A stretch of 10,283 nt of DNA from Patescibacteria group bacterium UBA1400 (lineage in GTDB: Bacteria; Patescibacteriota; Microgenomatia; UBA1400). The stretch is taken from NCBI GenBank assembly GCA_002305125.1, contig DBQG01000034.1, forward strand, positions 1 to 10,283, in the 5' to 3' direction. Positions 1 through 4,905 of the stretch are shown one piece after another (the stretch's first letter is position 1; the number at the start of each line of letters is the position of its first letter). The position numbers were made by a program, and so were the translations under genes. The notes beneath the pieces were generated by a model. That model did no database searches and had not been told where the DNA came from. It was given only the letters and a program-made list of their open reading frames with translations.

Positions 1-485
1 CCTAAAATATCAGCCACACTGCCCCTTGTTAAGGTAAAGTTTATCTCTACAGTCGGGGGCTTACCCTCAACAGTATTGTTGCAAATAAAAGCTGCTCCGC
101 CATTGCAGCCTGTTACATAATCAGAAATTAAAATAGCACTGTTAGAAGAAATTGTTCCCAAACTCTCATCGCAGGTAAGAGTGGTTATGCCGCCGTCGGA
201 GTTTGTAAACTCAATGCTGTTGCTTTCTTCACAACTGGTTATTCCCTGAGCATTTTTCAGTAAATTGCTCATTACTATTAACGAATATTCGCCGGTTTGT
301 TTTAAAACTGACATGCTTTCAAGCTTGGTTTTACTTTGCAGGGTAGTAAAAAAAAGTCTGGATCCTGTTACTAAAACTAAGGCTAAAATACTAACGGCTA
401 CAAGCTGTTCAATCAAAGTAAAACCGTTTCTCTTAATATTAGAAAAGCTTATGTTATTTCCGCTGGTGTTTTTTTTAGTTTTCAT
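1..485 (-). CDS. GspJ/PilW-like minor pseudopilin, C-terminus cut by window edge
   Basis: Partial gene; about 161 codons are visible with no stop before position 1. The N-terminus has a 21-residue polar leader ending in Gly, then a classic prepilin motif (GFTLIEQLVAVSILAL) with Glu at mature position 5, followed by a single hydrophobic helix. Prepilin peptidase should cleave after Gly21, leaving a membrane-anchored subunit with an extracytoplasmic domain. Four cysteines lie in the visible ectodomain. The region after the helix (LESMSVLKQTGEYSLIVMSNLLKNAQ in outline, many polar and Met/Leu positions) and its place as third after GspH-like and GspI-like genes suggest the GspJ/PilW class; this subtype is inferred. 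Its ATG at 485-483 overlaps the TGA of the upstream gene (ATGA), implying translational coupling. No good Shine-Dalgarno sequence is seen. The gene was found by translating the edge of the window directly. Confidence 0.88.
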   Translation of the reverse strand, partial: MKTKKNTSGNNISFSNIKRNGFTLIEQLVAVSILALVLVTGSRLFFTTLQSKTKLESMSVLKQTGEYSLIVMSNLLKNAQGITSCEESNSIEFTNSDGGITTLTCDESLGTISSNSAILISDYVTGCNGGAAFICNNTVEGKPPTVEINFTLTRGSVADIL

Positions 486-883
486 TGACTGTTCCACTTA
501 GTAAAAAAAGTCTCTGAGGAAACACTGTGAGTCCTTCCGGACTCCTGCCAATTAACCTCTACTAAAACATGAACTTTATTATCATCCACTGCATCATCGG
601 CAATAGTATAAGTAAAACATCTTTGAAAAATATCTATAGCCTCACACCCGTCACTTGTTCCCTTAAAGGTATCCCAGTCATTTCTATCTCTTCTGGCTCT
701 GGCTTGCTCCAGTCCCTCCTGGGAATAGTGAACAGCTAAAGCTGAATGTTTGGAAAAACTGGCATTACCAATAGCTCTGACTATTATCGACACTAGAGCT
801 ACTAAACATAAAGATAAAACTCCAATGGCAAAAACCACTTCTATTAAAGTTTGGCCCTGGTTAAATTTAAACTTTTTACTCAT
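482..883 (-). CDS. GspI/PilV-like minor pseudopilin
   Basis: A 133-residue prepilin-like protein. The leader (MSKKFKFNQG, 10 residues) ends in Gly and is followed by QTLIEVVFAIGVLSLCLVAL, with Glu at mature position 5 and Gln instead of the usual Phe at position 1. This QxLIEV form recalls the PilV/GspI class. One Cys lies in the helix and two in the ectodomain. The frame also opens with a GTG at 901, inside the previous gene; I prefer the ATG at 883 because it gives a normal short basic leader and starts 4 nt after the upstream TAA. The stop overlaps the next start (ATGA). Known GspI subunits form the initiating pseudopilin complex with GspJ and GspK; that role is transferred by analogy. No strong Shine-Dalgarno sequence is visible. 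Confidence 0.88.
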   Translation of the reverse strand: MSKKFKFNQGQTLIEVVFAIGVLSLCLVALVSIIVRAIGNASFSKHSALAVHYSQEGLEQARARRDRNDWDTFKGTSDGCEAIDIFQRCFTYTIADDAVDDNKVHVLVEVNWQESGRTHSVSSETFFTKWNSQ

Positions 884-887
884 AACT

Positions 888-1382
888 TTAATGAGGATCA
901 CTTGCTAAAATGGCCCCGCTTTTATCAATATAAAAAGATCCCTCCTTAGTATTATCAGCTATAAAACTGACAGTTACCAAAATACCATCGCCATCTATAT
1001 CAATACCTCCGCTAAGAGGTTTAAACCTAAGCAATCCTGAAGCTAAAGAAGGATTGGTAGCAATATTAAAGTTAGTAAAGTTAACAAACTCTTTAGTACC
1101 AAAAATTGTTGCACCACACTCTCCATAAATCTGTTTATTACTAAAATCAACATACCAACCAGTTAAGGTTTCATCTCCGCAAACTGAACTTTTCTCATTG
1201 TTTAAAGCCCGGCTGGCAGCCAGTTTGATCTCTGTTTTTGCCTCACTCACAGCCCCTTCCACCATTTCCTTTTCTGAAAAGTTATGATAAGAAGCCAATC
1301 CTATACCGCTTAAAAGCATAACTATAGCAACAACAACAAGAAGTTCTATTAAGGTAAAACCGGAAATTTTGTCTTTTATCAT
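888..1382 (-). CDS. GspH/FimT-like minor pseudopilin
   Basis: A 164-residue protein with an 8-residue leader (MIKDKISG) and a textbook prepilin segment, GFTLIELLVVVAIVMLLSG, with Glu at mature position 5. The rest is a beta-rich-looking ectodomain with two cysteines and a GGIDIDGDGILVTVSF segment followed by FYIDKSGAI near the C-terminus. A late beta-hairpin of this sort is typical of GspH/FimT proteins, which are minor subunits of type II secretion and type IV pilus fibres. Its position directly before a GspI-like and a GspJ-like gene supports the assignment. It starts 12 nt after the Cys-rich pilin gene and has no clear Shine-Dalgarno sequence (the upstream run is AT-only), so it is probably translated from the same message. 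Confidence 0.88.
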   Translation of the reverse strand: MIKDKISGFTLIELLVVVAIVMLLSGIGLASYHNFSEKEMVEGAVSEAKTEIKLAASRALNNEKSSVCGDETLTGWYVDFSNKQIYGECGATIFGTKEFVNFTNFNIATNPSLASGLLRFKPLSGGIDIDGDGILVTVSFIADNTKEGSFYIDKSGAILASDPH

Positions 1383-1394
1383 TTTATTATTTAT

Positions 1395-2222
1395 TTATTC
1401 ACGAATATCATCACACGTAGGTCTACAAGTTAAACAGCACAAACCGCTATCACAACTATGCTGGGGAGCCCACTCGCAACACTGGGTGTATTTAGGACAG
1501 CCACAATATCCTGGACAAGGAAGCGGAGCAAGAGACGGAGATGCAACTGGCAATCTGCTTGCAGATGGACTTGGGCTTGGGCTTGGAGAAGGGGGAGTAC
1601 TAAAGCCAGGAGCCAGAGATGGAGCCAGAGATGGAGCTAGAGATGCTGGAGCTAGGCTTGCCGATGGAGATGGACGACTTGATGCGGGATCGTAGGGATC
1701 AATTTCCAGATCAGTACCTACTTCATAAGCAGTATCATCATTGCCTTGATCGTTGGCACTGCTTGGATCAATTTCCAAAACAGCATTTAACTCAAAATCC
1801 CTACTATCTGAAGAAACCTCATAATAATAACAATAATTGTCTTCATTTTTAGGATCACTAATTCCTGAAGGAAAACTATCGTTAAGTTCTGTCGGAAGCC
1901 ATTCTGTTCCGCTACAGCTTGAGTAAACAACTCCTGAGGTTCCTGCATACTGAAAATTAACAGCCCTGTATTCCTCAGCTGCAAACCTTAACTGTTCTAT
2001 ATCTTTTTTTCTCTTAGCGTCTCTTGATTTTTTAGAAGCAGATGAATAGGAAACAGCACCAATAGACATTATTACGCCTATAATGGCCGTAACTACTAAA
2101 ATTTCAATAAAAGTAAAGCCCTTTGTTATCTTTTTAGCTTTAGATGCCAGTTTTTTAAAAAAGGTAAGTTTTTTGTTTAAAAACAAATTCTGAAAAGAAA
2201 GTTGTCGCTTTCGTTTTGCCAT
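1395..2222 (-). CDS. Long pilin with Pro/Ser/Ala linker and Cys-rich C-terminal domain
   Basis: A 275-residue modular pilin. Residues 1-35 form an unusually long basic leader (12 Lys/Arg) ending in Gly35. Next comes the prepilin helix GFTFIEILVVTAIIGVIM, with Glu at mature position 5, and a pilin-type segment to about residue 178 (SKKSRDAKRKKDIEQLR is shared with neighbouring pilins). Residues 179-235 are a Pro/Ala/Ser/Leu linker with SLAP and SP repeats. Residues 236-275 carry ten cysteines in the pattern C-x3-C-x-C-x5-CC-x7-C-x4-CC-x2-C-x3-C. The layout suggests a domain displayed on a stalk, for example a pilus tip or adhesin; that function is inference. It is the first gene after a strong promoter, ahead of GspH/I/J-like genes. 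The ATG is supported by that promoter, whose predicted transcript starts about 2 nt upstream. I do not recognise the Cys-rich domain as a named family. Confidence 0.9.
   Translation of the reverse strand: MAKRKRQLSFQNLFLNKKLTFFKKLASKAKKITKGFTFIEILVVTAIIGVIMSIGAVSYSSASKKSRDAKRKKDIEQLRFAAEEYRAVNFQYAGTSGVVYSSCSGTEWLPTELNDSFPSGISDPKNEDNYCYYYEVSSDSRDFELNAVLEIDPSSANDQGNDDTAYEVGTDLEIDPYDPASSRPSPSASLAPASLAPSLAPSLAPGFSTPPSPSPSPSPSASRLPVASPSLAPLPCPGYCGCPKYTQCCEWAPQHSCDSGLCCLTCRPTCDDIRE
1609..1659. repeat. 12-bp in-frame tandem repeat encoding SLAP units
   Basis: On the plus strand, ggagccagagat occurs at 1609-1620 and 1621-1632, ggagctagagat at 1633-1644, and after a 3-nt insert a partial copy starts at 1648. 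On the coding (minus) strand the units encode Ser-Leu-Ala-Pro in the linker of the Cys-rich pilin. The period is a multiple of three, so copy-number change would lengthen or shorten the stalk without a frameshift. A second low-complexity stretch (cttggg units around 1570-1588) encodes the SPSPSP part. Confidence 0.9.
2095..2120 (-). repeat. 26-bp direct repeat, copy 1 (prepilin 5' cassette)
   Basis: This 26-bp stretch is identical to 2616-2641. Both copies encode the GFTFIEILVV prepilin core of adjacent paralogous pilins. The similarity continues with scattered mismatches on both sides, so this is recent paralogy or gene conversion, not a mobile repeat. Confidence 0.85.
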
Positions 2223-2230
2223 TCTAAGTC

Positions 2231-2260
2231 AGTATAGCAAAATTTTTAAATCAAGGTCAA
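2231..2260 (-). promoter_or_regulatory. Sigma70-like promoter for the Cys-rich pilin / minor pseudopilin block
   Basis: Reading the minus strand: -35 TTGACC (2260-2255, 5/6 to consensus), an 18-nt spacer, an extended -10 TGC (2239-2237) and -10 TATACT (2236-2231, 5/6). The predicted start is at about 2224-2225, only about 2 nt before the ATG at 2222, which would give a near-leaderless message. The site lies in the 47-nt gap between two pilin genes, so the downstream block could be transcribed separately from the upstream pilins. It is the best promoter match in the window. Confidence 0.6.
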
Positions 2261-2269
2261 TTTAAAGAA

Positions 2270-2671
2270 TTAGGGGTTGGTAACCGTATAAGTTTCTCCT
2301 GTAGTTTCTTCTTCTATTGAAAGTGAATAAGTTTCACACTCGCTTCCGTCACAATTGCTGGGAGCATAACAGTCTTCATAGTCACCTGAACTATTGCAGT
2401 CATCATCAGTGGGTGGAGTAGGGATCTGATTTAAATAATCTGTTGTCAGAGTTGATAGGGCAGCAGGATAATAACCGTTGTCCGCCCGATGCATTTCCAA
2501 AGCCGATCTAAGGGCTTCAAAATCAGCTTTTCTTTTACCATCTCTTGATTTTTTATTGGCTGATTGATAAGAAACAATACCCATGCTGGCCAACACTCCA
2601 ATAATGGTCACTACAACTAAAATTTCAATAAAAGTAAAGCCTTTGTTAGTTCTTTTTGTTTTTTTAATCAT
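2270..2671 (-). CDS. Type IV pilin / GspG-like pseudopilin
   Basis: A 133-residue pilin. The leader MIKKTKRTNKG is followed by GFTFIEILVVVTIIGVLASMG, with Glu at mature position 5, and the charged segment KKSRDGKRKADFEALRSALEMH. A YYPAAL motif and YLNQIPTPP follow; in GspG/PulG proteins the equivalent loop carries a (L/I)PxDP signature, here altered to IPTPP. The ectodomain is short and has four cysteines. Its first 60 residues closely resemble the Cys-rich pilin downstream, including a 26-bp identical DNA stretch, so the two are paralogues. A possible Shine-Dalgarno sequence AAGGG lies about 6 nt before the ATG. The 67-nt gap upstream is AT-rich with TATA-like strings but no convincing paired -35/-10. 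It is probably a fibre subunit; whether major or minor cannot be told from sequence. Confidence 0.9.
   Translation of the reverse strand: MIKKTKRTNKGFTFIEILVVVTIIGVLASMGIVSYQSANKKSRDGKRKADFEALRSALEMHRADNGYYPAALSTLTTDYLNQIPTPPTDDDCNSSGDYEDCYAPSNCDGSECETYSLSIEEETTGETYTVTNP
2616..2641 (-). repeat. 26-bp direct repeat, copy 2 (prepilin 5' cassette)
   Basis: Identical to 2095-2120. It encodes the prepilin core of the 133-residue pilin and could serve as a site for recombination between the two neighbouring paralogues. Confidence 0.85.
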
Positions 2672-2738
2672 TTAGTCCCTTAATATTTTTAGTCTTAAAT
2701 TTAAATATTCTTCATTTATTTTATATATAATTTAATCC

Positions 2739-3164
2739 TTACTGAAGATTGGAAATAGAAAGCTCATTACCACCATCACAGCCTCCTGTTTCCTCTAAAT
2801 CAGCATAAAAAGTATATCCATCAGCCGTGCTTGTACCTGTATACTCACAATCACCGCCCTTAGGATCAGATGGGATTGAACTCATAGGTGTTTCGCTGCC
2901 GCAGGAAATACTGGTAGAACTGGTAAGATCTATCACCGGGTAAGCTCCGTCATTAACAGCATAACATTCTTCCATTGCATTCTGGATCGCTTTCATGTCT
3001 CCTTTTCTTCTGGAATCCCGGCCTTTTTTCTGAGCCGTAGTATAGGAAACAGATCCCATGGCAATCAAAATGCCGATAATAGAGATAACCACTAAAAGCT
3101 CAAGCAAGCTAAAACCTTTTTTTCCAGCAAGTTTTTTTAAAATACTATGATTATTTTTTTTCAT
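2739..3164 (-). CDS. Type IV pilin / GspG-like pseudopilin
   Basis: A 141-residue pilin. A 17-residue leader with seven Lys ends in Gly17 and is followed by FSLLELLVVISIIGILIAMG (Glu at mature position 5). The shared charged segment QKKGRDSRRKGDMKAIQNAME comes next, then a small ectodomain. That domain contains SSIPSDPKGG, a recognisable variant of the LPxDPxG loop of GspG-type major pseudopilins, and GYTFYADLE, the usual late strand. Four cysteines may form two disulfides. It starts 1 nt after the upstream pilin's stop and has the clearest Shine-Dalgarno sequence in the window, so it may be well expressed. It is probably a structural fibre subunit; major versus minor is undetermined. Confidence 0.92.
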   Translation of the reverse strand: MKKNNHSILKKLAGKKGFSLLELLVVISIIGILIAMGSVSYTTAQKKGRDSRRKGDMKAIQNAMEECYAVNDGAYPVIDLTSSTSISCGSETPMSSIPSDPKGGDCEYTGTSTADGYTFYADLEETGGCDGGNELSISNLQ

Positions 3165-3165
3165 T

Positions 3166-3651
3166 TTAATCCTCCGTTAATTTAAAACACCATTCGTCTG
3201 AACAAATTGTATCAGCGCAGGCTTCCCCGTTATTATCTGATTTATTTTCTATACAGGCATAAAGAGAAAAACCCTCACCACTATCTTCCTGGACATAGTA
3301 ATAGGGTCTGGTATCACCCATAGGATCCTGGGGCAAAACAGACATATATGGAGTATCGCTGGTTCCGAAAAGGGAAGTTCCCCAAACACAATCAGTATCA
3401 CCAGCGCTGCCGCAGGCAGCAGCAATATTACCACTATCATCATCATCAGGATACGACTGATGATCGTTATAATAAAGGCGCAGAGCTGTTTTCATTTGCT
3501 TAAGATCATTTTTTCTTTCCGTGTCCCTGGCCCTGGCTCGGGCGTCCTGAAAGTTAGCCAAAAGCAGGGCAGATAAAATCCCGATTATGGAGATAACAAT
3601 TAAAAGTTCAATTAAAGTAAAGCCTTGATTTTTTTTTGTCATAAATTTCAT
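3166..3651 (-). CDS. GspG/PilA-like pilin with LPxDP loop
   Basis: A 161-residue pilin. The short leader MKFMTKKNQG precedes FTLIELLIVISIIGILSALLL (Glu at mature position 5), then DARARARDTERKNDLKQMKTAL. The motif YYNDHQSYPDDDDSG leads into the ectodomain, followed by YMSVLPQDPMG and FSLYACIE. The LPxDPxG loop and acidic patch are hallmarks of GspG/PulG-type subunits, where this region often binds calcium; calcium binding here is inference. Six cysteines are present, most near the C-terminus. It aligns well with the next upstream pilin (shared YPDDD, TxYMxVLPxDPxG and LYAC-EN). A second ATG at codon 4 would give a 7-residue leader and is equally possible. No clear Shine-Dalgarno sequence is seen. 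Confidence 0.92.
   Translation of the reverse strand: MKFMTKKNQGFTLIELLIVISIIGILSALLLANFQDARARARDTERKNDLKQMKTALRLYYNDHQSYPDDDDSGNIAAACGSAGDTDCVWGTSLFGTSDTPYMSVLPQDPMGDTRPYYYVQEDSGEGFSLYACIENKSDNNGEACADTICSDEWCFKLTED
3171..3175 (-). promoter_or_regulatory. Shine-Dalgarno GGAGG
   Basis: The minus strand reads ACGGAGGATTAAAATG: GGAGG lies 6 nt before the ATG at 3164 and inside the end of the upstream pilin gene, so translation of the two is probably coupled. It is the only near-perfect Shine-Dalgarno sequence I find before a gene in this window. Confidence 0.8.
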
Positions 3652-3685
3652 TTCTTATTAGATAAGTATCATTTTATGATCTTTT

Positions 3686-4240
3686 TTAAAAACTTTCTGC
3701 TGGCGTAGCATTAGTGCTGGAAACTCCATAGGTACATACCCCTCCCGACGCGCAGCCATTGCAATTTGTTCCTTCATAAGCATTATACTCAGGATCTAAA
3801 TCATTTTCCAAACAAGCATAAAGCTGATACTGAGTATTATCACTGGACACCCTATAAAGGTAATCTATTCCCCGGGGGTCTTCGGGAAGAACTTTCATGT
3901 AAATAGTATCTGCATTATCGGGATCATAAAACTCTGCCCCCCAGTCAAGGCCAGCAATAGTTCCGCTGTCATCATCAGGATAAAGACCATTGTGGTCATT
4001 GGCATAAGTTTCAAGAGCATTCTGAACCTGTTTTAAATCGCTCTTTCTCTGGGCATCCCTGCCTTTTTTCTGGGAAGAGGTAAAGTTGCCGTAAAGACCT
4101 ACCGTAACTATGGCCAGAATTGCCATTACCACAATCAACTCCATTAAAGTAAAGCCTTTATTAAAATTCTTCTTTTGGAAAAAAGTAAAGCCTTTATTAA
4201 AATTCTTCTTTTGTTTATTTGGTCTCATTATTATTTTCAT
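3686..4240 (-). CDS. GspG/PilA-like pilin with duplicated leader segment
   Basis: A 184-residue pilin. The leader is 29 residues because a 12-residue unit (QKKNFNKGFTFF-like) is tandemly duplicated. This makes two NKGFT sites, at Gly17 and Gly29; only Gly29 precedes the hydrophobic helix (FTLMELIVVMAILAIV, Glu at mature position 5), so it should be the functional cleavage site. The body has QKKGRDAQRKSDLKQVQNALE, YPDDDSG, YMKVLPEDPRG and YQLYACLE, as in GspG-type subunits, and four cysteines. Near the C-terminus it carries TYGVSSTN, shared with the next pilin upstream, but then ends after eight more residues. A second ATG at codon 5 is possible. No strong Shine-Dalgarno sequence; TATAAA lies about 14 nt upstream of the ATG without a convincing -35. 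Confidence 0.92.
   Translation of the reverse strand: MKIIMRPNKQKKNFNKGFTFFQKKNFNKGFTLMELIVVMAILAIVTVGLYGNFTSSQKKGRDAQRKSDLKQVQNALETYANDHNGLYPDDDSGTIAGLDWGAEFYDPDNADTIYMKVLPEDPRGIDYLYRVSSDNTQYQLYACLENDLDPEYNAYEGTNCNGCASGGVCTYGVSSTNATPAESF
3709..3730 (-). repeat. 22-bp direct repeat, copy 1 (pilin 3' segment)
   Basis: This matches 4431-4452 at 21 of 22 positions. Both copies encode YGVSSTN near the C-terminal end of adjacent pilins, so a 3' module is shared as well as the 5' prepilin core. Confidence 0.8.
4146..4213 (-). repeat. 32-bp tandem duplication (36-bp period) in a pilin leader
   Basis: The exact 32-bp copies are 4146-4177 and 4182-4213, separated by 4 bp. The 36-bp period is 12 codons, so the duplication is in frame and doubles the prepilin cleavage motif of the 184-residue pilin. 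Removing one copy would leave a 17-residue leader, similar to its neighbours. Confidence 0.93.
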
Positions 4241-4269
4241 TATGTTTATTAACTTTTATAGCTTTCTAT

Positions 4270-4905
4270 CTACAAACACTGCTGGGTGGATGAAGAACAA
4301 TCAGACTCACAAAAATAAGGAGAACAGCTGGGCCTAGGCTGAGAAGGGTTGGCAATTAAGTTGCACACTCCTGCCGCATCTACTCCGTAATAATAACCAC
4401 TTTCACATGTTAAAGTATCTACCAGGGAAACATTAGTGCTGGAAACACCATAATTAAAGTCTGCGGTTCCATCCGCATCTTCATCTGGACCGCAGCCCGA
4501 TAAACATCCAAGCTGGGCAATGATGGCGTCCTGTTCAAACTGGAGGTTAGCAAAAATTTTAAACCACTGGGGACAGTCGGTGTTTTCTACCTGAATGCCG
4601 TAAGGCAGCTTTGTTCCGGGATCACAGGGAATTATACTTAAATAAGGCTGAAGCTGGGAAGCATCATCACCACAGAGATTCATAATATCTTCAGAAGGAT
4701 AACAACCATTGTCAGAATAGTACTCTTCAAAACCGGTTTTAATCCTAGTTAAATCATGCTTTCTACGTCTATCAAAGCCCTTATCTATTTGCCCAGGGAA
4801 GTTTAAAAAAATTATAATGGTTAAAATTCCTATTAAAGCTACTACCAATAATAGTTCCGGCAGAGTAAAACCTTTAGTAGAAGTAAAATAATATTTTTTG
4901 TCCAT
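4270..4905 (-). CDS. Pilin with extended Cys-rich C-terminal tail
   Basis: A 211-residue pilin. The 12-residue leader MDKKYYFTSTKG precedes FTLPELLLVVALIGILTIII, with Pro at mature position 4 and Glu at 5. It continues with DRRRKHDLTRIKTGFEEYYSDNGCYPS, YLSIIPCDPG (a Cys-containing variant of the LPxDP loop) and FKIFANLQ. After NYGVSSTN, shared with the downstream pilin, it extends about 60 residues to a proline-containing linker (NPSQPRPS) and the tail CSPYFCESDCSSSTQQCL. There are twelve cysteines in all. The tail resembles the start of the Cys-rich domain of the 275-residue pilin (C-x-x-Y-x-C and TQ-x-C elements). The ATG at 4905 lies 32 nt inside the peptidase gene; a TTG at 4917 is possible but less likely. 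No Shine-Dalgarno sequence is obvious. Confidence 0.9.
   Translation of the reverse strand: MDKKYYFTSTKGFTLPELLLVVALIGILTIIIFLNFPGQIDKGFDRRRKHDLTRIKTGFEEYYSDNGCYPSEDIMNLCGDDASQLQPYLSIIPCDPGTKLPYGIQVENTDCPQWFKIFANLQFEQDAIIAQLGCLSGCGPDEDADGTADFNYGVSSTNVSLVDTLTCESGYYYGVDAAGVCNLIANPSQPRPSCSPYFCESDCSSSTQQCL
4431..4452 (-). repeat. 22-bp direct repeat, copy 2 (pilin 3' segment)
   Basis: Second copy of the YGVSSTN-coding segment, differing from 3709-3730 at one base. Here the protein continues for about 60 residues beyond the repeat, whereas the downstream pilin ends shortly after it. Confidence 0.8.

Noticed and set aside
265..501. Plus-strand frame of 78 codons
   Set aside because: It lies entirely antisense to the GspJ-like and GspI-like pseudopilin genes, which have clear family motifs.
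884..901. GTG start at 901 for the GspI-like gene
   Set aside because: It would extend the leader back into the previous gene; the ATG at 883 gives a normal basic leader and 4-nt spacing after the upstream stop.
1561..1660. CRISPR-like short repeats
   Set aside because: The units are contiguous 12-bp and 6-bp codon repeats in frame with a protein linker, with no unique spacers.
1369..1852. Overlapping plus-strand open frames with GDGARDGARD-like low-complexity protein
   Set aside because: They are antisense to the repeat-rich linker of the Cys-rich pilin; the repeats keep several frames open. The minus-strand protein has prepilin and Cys motifs, and the plus frames have no domain or start signal.
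3668..3687. Small hairpin ATCAT-TTT-ATGAT followed by CTTTTTT
   Set aside because: The T-run is on the plus strand, whereas the genes here are read on the minus strand; the stem is only 5 bp with one G-C pair, so it is not a useful terminator.
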